In this document: in pieces, positions 51,223 to 59,272 of the stretch | How positions within the stretch are numbered: position 1 is the first letter of the stretch | Layout of the letters: each line of letters begins with the position of its first letter | Origin: CAISCU01 sp943361925 | GTDB lineage: Bacteria > Bacteroidota > Bacteroidia > UKL13-3 | Length of the DNA: 64,000 nucleotides | Assembly (NCBI GenBank): GCA_943361925.1 | Contig: CALRIT020000001.1 | Coordinates: 248,001-312,000 of the forward strand | Reading direction: 5' to 3' | Notes under the pieces: model-generated | What the model saw: the letters and a program-made list of their open reading frames with translations, nothing else | The model's database searches: none | Told to the model about the DNA's origin: nothing | Translations under genes and position numbers: made by a program

Positions 51223-51244
51223 TTACCAAAAATTGGTAACTTTG
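51223..51244 (+). promoter_or_regulatory. ParDE operator palindrome overlapping its -7 promoter box
   Basis: TTACCAAAAATTGGTAA is a perfect 7-3-7 palindrome at 51223-51239. It shares its last bases with TAACTTTG (51237-51244), an exact TAnnTTTG box 17 bases before the parD ATG. This geometry is what autorepression by a ParD-ParE complex needs: bound operator blocks the promoter. Confidence 0.7.
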
Positions 51245-51261
51245 AGTAAAATTAAATTGCA

Positions 51262-51510
51262 ATGAAAAATACATCCATTTCATTAGGAAATTATTTTGAC
51301 CAATTCGTAAGTAAGCAAGTCGAAATTGGTCGTTACAAGAATGTGAGTGAAGTGATTAGGGCAGGACTTAGACTTCTGGAGGATGAAGAAAGTAAAGCCA
51401 GTGCATTGAGAAGCGCCATTCAAAAAGGCTTAGAAAGTCCAAGAGTTGAAAATTTTGACTTCGACGAAAATTTAATTCAGCAAAAAGCCAAAAAGAAAAA
51501 AAATGGCTAA
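51262..51510 (+). CDS. ParD-like type II antitoxin
   Basis: This 82-residue protein has an N-terminal ribbon-helix-helix: NTSISLGNYFDQFVSKQVEIGRY, NVSEVIRAGLRLLEDEE. That is the ParD signature, and the region binds the operator as a dimer. The C-terminal part (about 45-82, ending QQKAKKKKNG) should wrap around the toxin and neutralise it. The toxin gene starts eight bases before its stop, the usual coupled arrangement. It is likely autoregulated through the palindrome at 51223-51239. Confidence 0.88.
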   Translation: MKNTSISLGNYFDQFVSKQVEIGRYKNVSEVIRAGLRLLEDEESKASALRSAIQKGLESPRVENFDFDENLIQQKAKKKKNG

Positions 51511-51802
51511 TGTTGTTTTAAGGCAAGAAGCAATTGATGATTTAAATAGTATTTGGAATTACACTTTTGAAAAATGGTCTGAGAAGCAAGCTGATAAGTA
51601 TTATGATTTGCTAAAAAAATCATGTTTAGAAATCAGTAAAAATCCAGAAATCGGAAAAGGATATCCGGAAATTCATCAAAACCTCTTTGGATTACATTCA
51701 GGGAAACATATAATTTTTTATCAGTCAATCGATAAAAACCAGATTGAGATAATCAGAATATTACATCAGCAAATGGATTTAAATAGTAGATTGAATGAAT
51801 AA
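51503..51802 (+). CDS. ParE-like type II toxin
   Basis: This 99-residue RelE/ParE-superfamily toxin has the typical layout: VVLRQEAIDDLNSIWNYTFEKWSEKQADKYYD, NPEIGKGYPEI, LHSGKHIIFYQ and the closing IIRILHQQMD. ParE toxins usually inhibit DNA gyrase; some members of the fold act on mRNA instead. Full length, with no frameshift, so presumably active and held in check by the antitoxin. Its 3' end overlaps the following gene by eight bases. Confidence 0.88.
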   Translation: MANVVLRQEAIDDLNSIWNYTFEKWSEKQADKYYDLLKKSCLEISKNPEIGKGYPEIHQNLFGLHSGKHIIFYQSIDKNQIEIIRILHQQMDLNSRLNE

Positions 51803-52403
51803 AAGATATATCTATCCTGCAGGATTTATCAGTTTGCTATTCCTACCTATACTTGGCTTGTGGCAACTAAATCAGTTTCATATATTTGATAAATTCGGTT
51901 TAGTTGAAGCTTTTTATTTTAGCAATGAGCAGCCAACTTGTATCAATTTTAAAAGTCACCCTGAACTTAATTATACTACGTTTAACATAAATGGAAACAA
52001 AGGTTCTGATAGAATAAATCTGGATTTAGCCCAATTAGAAATCAGAAAATTAACTCAATCTAAAAGTCTTAAAAATGGTGTTTGTATTCATTTTGGAGAT
52101 TCAACAAAACTTTGGGCACTTGTAAAAGCATTTGAAATTTGTAAACTTGAAAAAGCCGAAAATTATATTGGAGAAGGAGTTGAGATTTGGGTATACAATA
52201 CTAACAGACTTGAAAACTATCAATTCGGTGCAGAAGTATTCAACGCCTTTGAATTGCATTGTATTGACTTTAAAGAACTAGAAAATGAAAAACAATTCGT
52301 TTTCAACCCTAAATGGATAGTTTTAGGCTTCTTAACACTCATTCTTTACTTAATTTTGGTGGCTTTTACAATTAATAAAACAAGGACCTTTAATAGAAAT
52401 TGA
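51795..52403 (+). CDS. Hypothetical two-TM protein overlapping the ParE gene
   Basis: This 202-residue protein has an N-terminal hydrophobic segment (YPAGFISLLFLPILGLW) and a C-terminal one (KWIVLGFLTLILYLILVAFTI), with a soluble domain between them that probably faces the periplasm. The domain holds VCIHFGDSTKLWALVKAFEICKLE and NYIGEGVEIWVYN. No family recognised. The eight-base overlap with the toxin places it on the ParDE transcript, so its expression would follow the toxin-antitoxin promoter unless it has an internal one. Confidence 0.6.
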   Translation: MNKRYIYPAGFISLLFLPILGLWQLNQFHIFDKFGLVEAFYFSNEQPTCINFKSHPELNYTTFNINGNKGSDRINLDLAQLEIRKLTQSKSLKNGVCIHFGDSTKLWALVKAFEICKLEKAENYIGEGVEIWVYNTNRLENYQFGAEVFNAFELHCIDFKELENEKQFVFNPKWIVLGFLTLILYLILVAFTINKTRTFNRN

Positions 52404-52427
52404 GGTATATAAATTATAATTAACAAG

Positions 52428-53282
52428 ATGAGAAAATTAATACTTTTAGTTTTTGCTTCATTATTTTGGGTTAAAGCTATTTATTCACAAAATGATAGTT
52501 CAATAGAGAATTATGCCAATTTCAGAGTTCAAAAATATTATCAAGTTAACCTTAAAGAAACTCAAAAAGGGAAAAAGTCAAAATATTTTGTGAATGATAG
52601 GAGAATTTCAAAATCTGAATTTGAAAAGTTTAATTCAGATAAAGATCGAATAGGTAATTGTATTCCATGTATTGTTGAAAGATATAATGAAAATGATATA
52701 TTGATAAAGCAAGCTTATCAATATACTGACTGTTATATCGGATTTTACAAAGAATTTTATCCGAATGGTAAGATAAAAAAAGAAGGGCAATTCAAAGAAA
52801 ACTTAACTGAAGATTGGGAAGATTTATCAGAACGAGGTTTATGCAGTAAAAAGACCGGTAAATGGATTTTTTATTCTGAAAATGGAGATACTTTGTATTC
52901 AGAGTTTTGGGGAAATGGTGAATTTATAAAACAGGTTCCAGAACAAACTACAAATGAAATTTGGAATGTTGATTTTACATTAGATGGCGCTACAATAGAA
53001 AACAAAACCATCACCACTAAACAAATGAATCAAATAAAAATCACACCTAAATTTAAAAATTCATCAAAAATGAGTAATAATTTTTTTGTTAGGATGAAAG
53101 CTTATGATAAAAAAGGAATGGCCATAGAAAAGTCTTGTTCTATTGATGGATTAAGTAGAATTGACTTTGATAAGATACTAGAGGATGCCAAAGTCCTTAA
53201 TGATGAATCATTGAAATTTCAAATATCCTTGTATAATCATAATAAAATTATTGATTTACAATTTGTTTGGGTGAAAAAGTAA
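52428..53282 (+). CDS. Exported protein with MORN/YwqK-type repeats
   Basis: This 284-residue protein has a signal peptide (about 1-21, ending IYSQ). The central part (about 100-165) has repeat-like motifs YKEFYPNGKIKKEGQF, KTGKWIFYSENGDTLYSEFWGNGEF typical of MORN-type repeats, which databases often label YwqK-family antitoxin. The C-terminal 120 residues form a separate beta-rich domain of unknown kind. The antitoxin label should not be taken at face value; a link to the nearby ParDE pair is only positional. Confidence 0.65.
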   Translation: MRKLILLVFASLFWVKAIYSQNDSSIENYANFRVQKYYQVNLKETQKGKKSKYFVNDRRISKSEFEKFNSDKDRIGNCIPCIVERYNENDILIKQAYQYTDCYIGFYKEFYPNGKIKKEGQFKENLTEDWEDLSERGLCSKKTGKWIFYSENGDTLYSEFWGNGEFIKQVPEQTTNEIWNVDFTLDGATIENKTITTKQMNQIKITPKFKNSSKMSNNFFVRMKAYDKKGMAIEKSCSIDGLSRIDFDKILEDAKVLNDESLKFQISLYNHNKIIDLQFVWVKK

Positions 53283-53544
53283 TATATTCAAATTAATTTC
53301 ATCAATCTTGTTTTTATCCTACATACTGAGTAAAACTGAGTAAATTCTTATTTTTATTGTGTATACTTAATAAAATCTCAGTCATTGATTTTTCTTGTTG
53401 ACTATAGACAATTATCCAAAATGGGTAATTAGTTTAGATGATGTTATCTCAAATAGTTATGATGGAGTTAAACATTTAAATTTGAGGAAATTTATGTTAG
53501 CTGGTTTGAATTAGATTTGTTTAGTACATTTAAAAAATATTCAA
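53283..53544. other. Intergenic region with an operator-like near-palindrome
   Basis: No convincing gene. TTATCCAAAATGGGTAA (53412-53428) is a 7-3-7 near-palindrome with one mismatch, similar to the ParDE operator at 51223-51239. A 38-40-codon frame (TTG at 53395 or 53398, to 53514) encodes NYPKWVISLDDVISN and more, possibly a gene remnant. Short CTGAGTAAA direct repeats lie near 53326-53344. Confidence 0.4.
53512..53519 (+). promoter_or_regulatory. -7 promoter box upstream of the coiled-coil protein
   Basis: TAGATTTG is an exact TAnnTTTG match, 65 bases before the preferred ATG at 53584 and 26 before the ATG at 53545. No -33 box is clear. Confidence 0.4.
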
Positions 53545-53583
53545 ATGGAAGTTTTAAAAACACAACTATTTAGTACAAAATTC

Positions 53584-54345
53584 ATGAACCGAAAAATTTT
53601 ACTCCTTTTAGGAATTGTTTTATTTGTCTTCCAAGGTTTCTCACAATCTCAACCTAATCCCAAAAAGGTTTTTGAAGAAATGAAACTTATTCAACCGGAA
53701 AAATTTATCGCTCAACAAAATGCTGAATTGGCTCTAGAAAATCAATCTTTAATTAGCCAGGTCGAGAATCTTGAAATGAAAAATCAATCAAATCAAGATT
53801 TGATAAATCGACTTGAAATGGAGCTTGAATATCGTAAAATTCGCGAGCAAATTGAAAGTGAGACATTGCCTTTTACCCATTCTTCAAAATTGTATTATTA
53901 TCAAAATACTTACGAATCAACTGATATCATCAAATTGAATTTTTATCACAACGGACCTTGTTATAGTTGCAAATCCTTGTTTGATACCTCATCTGAAAAT
54001 TTCCCCAAATTGTTTCCAAATACTTTATCAAAAATTAGGTTAGGTAAGCTTATTTTAAACGATACAGCTATTCAAATAGAAGTATTTCTTCAAGTTAAAA
54101 AAGTTAAATTTCTTCTTCCTGCCATTCAAAATCCTAAAGAAATTTCTAAGAAGAAAGAACTCACCAATCAATATTTGAAGTTTTTTAATGAATTAAATGT
54201 GTCTGGGAATTTTAAATTCGATGTGATGGGACTATACTCAGAACTTGAAAAAGAAGCTTCAATTAAGGGAGATCTTGATAAGCTTTTAAAATTCCAACAA
54301 AAATATTCCATTTACCTCAAGAAAATTTATGATAAGAAAAAGTAA
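53584..54345 (+). CDS. Hypothetical exported coiled-coil protein
   Basis: This 253-residue protein has a signal peptide (MNRKILLLLGIVLFVFQGFS, then Q). The ATG at 53584 gives this signal directly; an in-frame ATG at 53545 would add 13 residues before it. A coiled coil covers about residues 25-75 (AELALENQSLISQVENLEMK), followed by a domain with NGPCYSCKS that may form a disulfide. No family recognised. It could be a periplasmic or outer-membrane-associated structural protein. Confidence 0.6.
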   Translation: MNRKILLLLGIVLFVFQGFSQSQPNPKKVFEEMKLIQPEKFIAQQNAELALENQSLISQVENLEMKNQSNQDLINRLEMELEYRKIREQIESETLPFTHSSKLYYYQNTYESTDIIKLNFYHNGPCYSCKSLFDTSSENFPKLFPNTLSKIRLGKLILNDTAIQIEVFLQVKKVKFLLPAIQNPKEISKKKELTNQYLKFFNELNVSGNFKFDVMGLYSELEKEASIKGDLDKLLKFQQKYSIYLKKIYDKKK

Positions 54346-54358
54346 TAAAAGTTTAAAC

Positions 54359-54913
54359 ATGAGATTTTTATATTACACACTAGCCTGCATTTTTGTAATT
54401 AGTTCACTTAAGTTGAGTGCTGAGGAAAGGGAGGATTTTAAAGACTTAAAACAGGGTTTTTATCTGAGTAATGATTCAACTCATGAAACATTAAAAATCT
54501 CTACTGATGATCACAATATTGGTATTCAATTAACCGGTATTGCTCACCATGATTCAATTTTATACAATAGCTATACCGACCAAATTGTATTCAATGTTAA
54601 TCATGAGAAAAGAGCATTTTTACTTCAGTTTTATAGCAGCATTTTTATCTTTATCATGGTTGTTCTAATTGTTGGTATCGGACTTTTTCTTTCCTATAAA
54701 CAATTTAAACTCAACGAGGAAATTGTTAGACATAGCTTAACAAACAATTCAGCTAACATCGATAAAGGCACTGATACTGCATCCACTTTAGAAGTAAATA
54801 AAGATGGAATTAAAATGAATACTGCCGTTATTGGTTTAATGATTCTGGTTATTTCGCTGGTATTCTTCTTTTTGTACCTCAACTTTGTTTACAAAATCGA
54901 TTTTATCAAATAA
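54359..54913 (+). CDS. Hypothetical membrane protein
   Basis: This 184-residue protein starts at ATG 54359 (MRFLYYTLACIFVISSLKL), 13 bases after the previous stop; an ATG at 54329 inside the previous gene was not preferred. A likely signal peptide is followed by a soluble stretch. Two transmembrane segments come after (FIFIMVVLIVGIGLFLSY at about 92-110 and VIGLMILVISLVFFFLYLNF near the end), with a charged loop between. No family recognised. Probably co-transcribed with the coiled-coil gene. Confidence 0.6.
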   Translation: MRFLYYTLACIFVISSLKLSAEEREDFKDLKQGFYLSNDSTHETLKISTDDHNIGIQLTGIAHHDSILYNSYTDQIVFNVNHEKRAFLLQFYSSIFIFIMVVLIVGIGLFLSYKQFKLNEEIVRHSLTNNSANIDKGTDTASTLEVNKDGIKMNTAVIGLMILVISLVFFFLYLNFVYKIDFIK

Positions 54914-54985
54914 GAACTTAAAATTTGACACTCACTACAGATTATTATTAAGATTTAATCTAAATAGTTAGATATTTGCAGTCAA

Positions 54986-56086
54986 ATGAGCAAACACGGA
55001 AAAATATTGGTAGCCATGAGTGGCGGTATCGACAGTACCGTTGCAGCTGTCATGTTAAGAGAAGAAGGGTACGAAGTTGTTGGAATTACCATGAAAACAT
55101 GGGATTACCAGAATAGTGGCGGAAGTAAAAAGGAGACCGGTTGCTGCAGTTTAGATTCAATCAATGATGCCAGAAGTATTTCTGTGCAATACGGTATTCA
55201 CCACATGATTCTTGATATTAGAAGCGAATTTGGTGACTATGTGATAGATAATTTTGTTGAAGAATACTTGGCTGGCAGAACCCCCAATCCTTGCGTTTTA
55301 TGCAATACACATATCAAATGGGAAGCACTTTTAAAAAGAGCTAATCAACTCGATTGCGAGTTTATTGCAACCGGACATTATGCCCAAATCAGAAATGAAA
55401 ATAACCGTTATGTTATTTCTAAAGGATTAGATGAGCACAAAGATCAGTCTTATGTACTTTGGGGATTGAGTCAGGAAAGTTTGGCCAGAACACGTTTTCC
55501 TTTAGGTGGATTTCATAAATCTGATATCAAACAAATGGCTATTGACCGCGGATTTACAGAACTGGCTAAGAAAAGTGAAAGTTATGAAATCTGCTTTGTT
55601 CCTGATAACGATTACCGCGGCTTTCTAAAAAGAAGGGTAGATGGTCTTGAAGAAAGAGTAGATGGCGGAAATTTTGTTACCCGTGATGGGAAAATTCTTG
55701 GCAAACACAAAGGTTATCCGTTTTATACAGTTGGACAAAGAAAAGGATTGGAAATTGCTTTAGGCGAACCCATGTTTGTTCTTGAAATTCAACCTGATAC
55801 CAATACAGTTGTTTTAGGTAGGGAAGAAGAATTACAAAGAAAAGGTATGTGGGTTAGAAATTTGAATTTGCAAAAATTTGAATCTATTGAAAAACCAATT
55901 GAAGCCTTAACCAAGGTTAGATACAAGGATGCTGGAACTTTCTCGTTAATTGAACAACATGAAAACAGAATGATGGTGAACTTCTACAGCAATGTTAAAG
56001 GAATTGCGCCTGGACAATCAGCTGTTTTTTATGATGGAAACGACGTAATTGGTGGAGGTTGGATTCAATCTAGTTTTGATTTATAA
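54986..56086 (+). CDS. mnmA: tRNA-specific 2-thiouridylase
   Basis: This 366-residue enzyme puts sulfur at C2 of U34 in tRNAs for Lys, Glu and Gln. The PP-loop SGGIDST (12-18) binds ATP. Cys106 in NPCVLCN corresponds to the E. coli catalytic Cys102 and Cys203 in EICFVPD to Cys199. TGHYAQI, HKDQSYVLWGL and YTVGQRKGLEIALGEPMFV are further signatures. The extra Cys pair CC (53-54) is found in many homologues. Length is normal. The next gene starts one base after its stop. Confidence 0.95.
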   Translation: MSKHGKILVAMSGGIDSTVAAVMLREEGYEVVGITMKTWDYQNSGGSKKETGCCSLDSINDARSISVQYGIHHMILDIRSEFGDYVIDNFVEEYLAGRTPNPCVLCNTHIKWEALLKRANQLDCEFIATGHYAQIRNENNRYVISKGLDEHKDQSYVLWGLSQESLARTRFPLGGFHKSDIKQMAIDRGFTELAKKSESYEICFVPDNDYRGFLKRRVDGLEERVDGGNFVTRDGKILGKHKGYPFYTVGQRKGLEIALGEPMFVLEIQPDTNTVVLGREEELQRKGMWVRNLNLQKFESIEKPIEALTKVRYKDAGTFSLIEQHENRMMVNFYSNVKGIAPGQSAVFYDGNDVIGGGWIQSSFDL

Positions 56087-56087
56087 G

Positions 56088-56768
56088 TTGAAAAAATCGC
56101 ATTTATATAAGCTGTTTTATTTGTTGATTATTGCTGGAAGCAGTTTCATTTCTTCATGCAAAAAAGTTAACCCAACAATAGAGGATTTTGGTTATGATTA
56201 TTTGGTTTTAGACTCCGGTACCGTTAATATTTACAAATTTGATTCAATTGCTTTTGACGATAACAAAGGAACAATCGATACATTTAACTATTATCTAAAA
56301 GAAGTTTATTCAGGTTATTTAATTAATCAGAATAATGAAAAAATACAGATGATAGAAAGATTGGTTTCTAAAAACGATACCAATAATTGGATTCAAAGAG
56401 AATCGGCTTTTTCTGAGTTGAAGCAAAAAACTTATGAAAGGATAGACCAGAATCAAAGAAGAATAAAATTGGTTTTTCCTTTAAAACAAAATGCAATTTG
56501 GAACGGAAATGCATACAATGATTTAGGAAAAATCAATTACTTGTTAAGTCAAGTTTTTGATAAGAAAGTTTATTCTGGATTTACTTTTACCAATGTAATT
56601 GAGGTTCAGGAAGCCAATCAGGTAAACTTTATTGAAACCCTTAAAGAGAAAAGTGCTTATTCGAAAAATATTGGTTTGGTTTATTATGAATCAACAAAAC
56701 TGAGTACTCAAAGCAATAAAACATCCGGTTATTCGCTAAAAATAACCCTAATTAGTCATTATCATTAA
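56088..56768 (+). CDS. Hypothetical lipoprotein coupled to mnmA
   Basis: This 226-residue lipoprotein starts at TTG (56088), one base after the mnmA stop, with signal MKKSHLYKLFYLLIIAG and lipobox SFISSC. An upstream TTG at 56049 lies within mnmA and would spoil the signal. The mature domain (about 27-226) is beta-rich, with YYLKEVYSGYLIN, NNWIQRESAFS and KKVYSGFTFTNVIEVQEANQVNF, and resembles uncharacterised Bacteroidota lipoproteins. Function unknown. Position after mnmA implies co-transcription, not a shared role. Confidence 0.7.
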   Translation: MKKSHLYKLFYLLIIAGSSFISSCKKVNPTIEDFGYDYLVLDSGTVNIYKFDSIAFDDNKGTIDTFNYYLKEVYSGYLINQNNEKIQMIERLVSKNDTNNWIQRESAFSELKQKTYERIDQNQRRIKLVFPLKQNAIWNGNAYNDLGKINYLLSQVFDKKVYSGFTFTNVIEVQEANQVNFIETLKEKSAYSKNIGLVYYESTKLSTQSNKTSGYSLKITLISHYH

Positions 56769-56817
56769 TTTTTGGTTTCTCAACTATGTTTTTATTCGTT
56801 AATTGCGAATTACAAGT

Positions 56818-58473
56818 ATGAGAACTTCATTATTGCTTTTATTTTGTTTGATTTATTTGGGTTTATCAGCCCAAAAAAGTAACTATTATTTTATTGGATT
56901 TAAAGATAAGCCAAGGTATAAAGAAACTTTAAATCAACCTTTTTTATACATATCACAAAAGGCTATTGAGCGTAGATTAAAGTACAAAGTTCCGGTATCT
57001 TCAAATGATATTCCTCCAGATTCAGGCTACATGTCACAAATGCTAAAACTGCCTTTGGAATATTGTGGTCAAACGCGTTGGTTTAATGGCTTTTTAGCTA
57101 AAATTCCACAATCATTTAATGTTGATTCAATTCGAAAATTCCCTTTTGTAGATAAGGTAGAATATTTAGGACCATATGTTGCTTGGGAAGAAGAAGTTGA
57201 AAGATCAGAAACTCCAATTGAAGAAAATATTGGTCAGCTTGAAGAATCATTCAAAAAGAAAGATAAAAAGGATACTAGTTTTTTTGGAGTAAGTTCAACT
57301 CAATTCAAACAATTGAATTATGGAAAATTTTTTCAAGAAGGAAATTTTTATCCAGGCGAAGGAATTCGAATTGCGGTGATTGATGCCGGTTTTAAAAACA
57401 TGGATAATCTTCAGGCATTTAAACATCTATTTAAAGAAAAGAGAATTGTAAGTTCCTATGATTTTGTTGAAAGAGAAGAAGAAGTTTTTGATGATGATGT
57501 TCATGGATTAGCAGTAATTAGTTGTTTAGCTTCCAGAATTCCGGGTTTATTAATGGGAACAGCTCCGAATGCTGATTATATTTTATTACGTTCTGAAAAT
57601 GCTGTTTCAGAATATTTACTTGAAGAATATTATTGGTTACAGGCAGCTGAATATGCCGATAGCGCAGGTGCTGATATCATCAATTCATCATTGGGTTATA
57701 CCAAACATGATGTTTCTTCAATGGGACATAAATACAAAGAATTAAACGGCCAAACAACCGTGGTTAGTAGGGCTGCGGAGATTGCGGCATCAAAAGGAAT
57801 GTTAATTTTTGTTAGTGCAGGAAACGAAGGAATGGATGTTTGGCGTCAGATTAGTGCACCTGCAGATGCAGAACATGTTGTCTCTGTTGGCGCTGTTGCT
57901 GCAGATGGAGATTTAGCTTCTTTTAGTTCTGTTGGACCTACTGCCGATAAAAGAATAAAACCAGATGTGGTTGCTTTTGGAAAAGGAATCTCTGTTTTAT
58001 CAGAAAATGGAAGTATTTATCCGGGCAATGGAACATCTTATGCTGCACCGGTTTTAGCAGGAACAGCAGCTTATCTAATGAAAAAATATCCAAGAAGAAG
58101 TTTGAATGAAATTAGAGATACTTATAAACTAGCTGCAAATCAATACTACAAACCGGCAAAACAAAAGGGCTGGGGAATTCCTGATATAGATTTAATGTGT
58201 AAGTTTTTAGGTTCAACTAAGGATAGTTTATTGGATGCTCAGATTTTAGATAATGGCAAAATGCATATCAGCCTAAGATTAAAGCAAAGTAAAACAGTTA
58301 AAGTTAGATGGCTAAATGGCAGTGAGGTAGTTGAAGAGGAGAGTTTCAGTTCTAAAAATCCTGGAACTTTTAGGTTTGAAAGTACTATCAACAAAAAACG
58401 CTTAAAAGGTGTTACCCATTTAAGCGTTTTATTTCAGGATTATGAAAATCTAATTCAAATTTCAGGCTACTAA
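56818..58473 (+). CDS. S8 (subtilisin-like) serine protease, secreted
   Basis: This 551-residue protein starts at ATG 56818 (MRTSLLLLFCLIYLGLSAQ, signal peptide); TTG at 56803 is rejected. A propeptide-like region covers about 20-165. The S8 catalytic domain follows with all three residues: Asp189 in AVIDAGF, His229 in DVHGLAV and Ser407 in GNGTSYAAPV, with the oxyanion region VSAGNEG. The His motif lacks the usual second G of HGT, which is not unusual for Bacteroidota members. A C-terminal beta-domain (about 465-551) lacks a T9SS sorting signature. Probably periplasmic or cell-surface. Convergent with DUF6580, overlapping its stop. Confidence 0.88.
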   Translation: MRTSLLLLFCLIYLGLSAQKSNYYFIGFKDKPRYKETLNQPFLYISQKAIERRLKYKVPVSSNDIPPDSGYMSQMLKLPLEYCGQTRWFNGFLAKIPQSFNVDSIRKFPFVDKVEYLGPYVAWEEEVERSETPIEENIGQLEESFKKKDKKDTSFFGVSSTQFKQLNYGKFFQEGNFYPGEGIRIAVIDAGFKNMDNLQAFKHLFKEKRIVSSYDFVEREEEVFDDDVHGLAVISCLASRIPGLLMGTAPNADYILLRSENAVSEYLLEEYYWLQAAEYADSAGADIINSSLGYTKHDVSSMGHKYKELNGQTTVVSRAAEIAASKGMLIFVSAGNEGMDVWRQISAPADAEHVVSVGAVAADGDLASFSSVGPTADKRIKPDVVAFGKGISVLSENGSIYPGNGTSYAAPVLAGTAAYLMKKYPRRSLNEIRDTYKLAANQYYKPAKQKGWGIPDIDLMCKFLGSTKDSLLDAQILDNGKMHISLRLKQSKTVKVRWLNGSEVVEEESFSSKNPGTFRFESTINKKRLKGVTHLSVLFQDYENLIQISGY

Positions 58474-58985
58474 GCCAACTTTTTGAATGAAGGAATATTT
58501 ATTGTGATTAAGTAGAAACTTCCAAATAATGCAGCGCTGTAGAACAAATCACCTGCTAATGCATTTCTGAAAAAAGGAATACCAGCAACATAAGATTCAA
58601 TGATACCTGCGAAAGTATGCGGGTATAATGTTTCAGGATAAAACAATGCAAAATTAGTAAATACATAAAATACTACTGAAGCTGCAATGCTTGTTAATCC
58701 AACTCTAACAGCACTTTTATTGTTTTGTAAGTTGAATCCCATTAAAATGGTTAAAAGAAAACCAATATAAGGAACCAACATTTCCCAACCATAAAATCCC
58801 AAATACAAATCACTTAATAATAAAGCAGCCAAAGGCACAATAAATGCCAATATTCTATTTGTGATATAGGCACCTGCAAAAAGTGCAATTGCTCCAACAG
58901 GAGTAAAATTAGGCAAATGATCGATTAATCGAAAAGATGCTGCCACCAAAATAAGGCCTACAATTAGTGCGAACTGTTTTTTCAT
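58470..58985 (-). CDS. DUF6580 putative transport protein
   Basis: This 171-residue protein has five or six transmembrane helices: FALIVGLILVAASFRL, FTPVGAIALFAGAYI, ILAFIVPLAALLLSDLYLGFY, MLVPYIGFLLTILMG and further helices around VGLTSIAASVVFYVFTNF. NFTPVGAIALFAGAY and DLYLGFYGWEM identify DUF6580, which is annotated as a putative transport family resembling ECF-type substrate-specific components. The transported compound is not known from this sequence. It has its own promoter region upstream, shared divergently with the M16 gene. No cobalamin-riboswitch signature was seen there. Confidence 0.75.
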   Translation of the reverse strand: MKKQFALIVGLILVAASFRLIDHLPNFTPVGAIALFAGAYITNRILAFIVPLAALLLSDLYLGFYGWEMLVPYIGFLLTILMGFNLQNNKSAVRVGLTSIAASVVFYVFTNFALFYPETLYPHTFAGIIESYVAGIPFFRNALAGDLFYSAALFGSFYLITINIPSFKKLA

Positions 58986-59272
58986 TTTAATTATGTTTTT
59001 CTTTATAGAGATACAACTTTGCGAAAGTATAAACCTTTCTGCTAAAAGTAAAGGTAAATTAAAAAGCTTTGTTCACATTCAATTGAACTTTTACACAAAA
59101 TTCCATCCGTTTAGGTATTTGAGTGTCCATTTAAAAAAAAATTGTCGCGATTATCTGAAAGTGCCTATTTTGCAAAGGATTTTTAGACGAAAAATTATTG
59201 ATTCAATCAACCGAATCAAAGATAATTTTGACTAATCATCAAAAAATTAAGAAAACTATTCAATTTTATAAC

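Noticed and set aside
58986..59100. Cobalamin riboswitch upstream of DUF6580
   Set aside because: I considered it as a possible B12-linked transporter, but no conserved riboswitch core could be seen.
58993..59235. 80-codon plus-strand frame between DUF6580 and the M16 gene
   Set aside because: Phe/Lys/Arg-rich, unlike its neighbours, overlaps the likely divergent promoters of both genes and has no family features.
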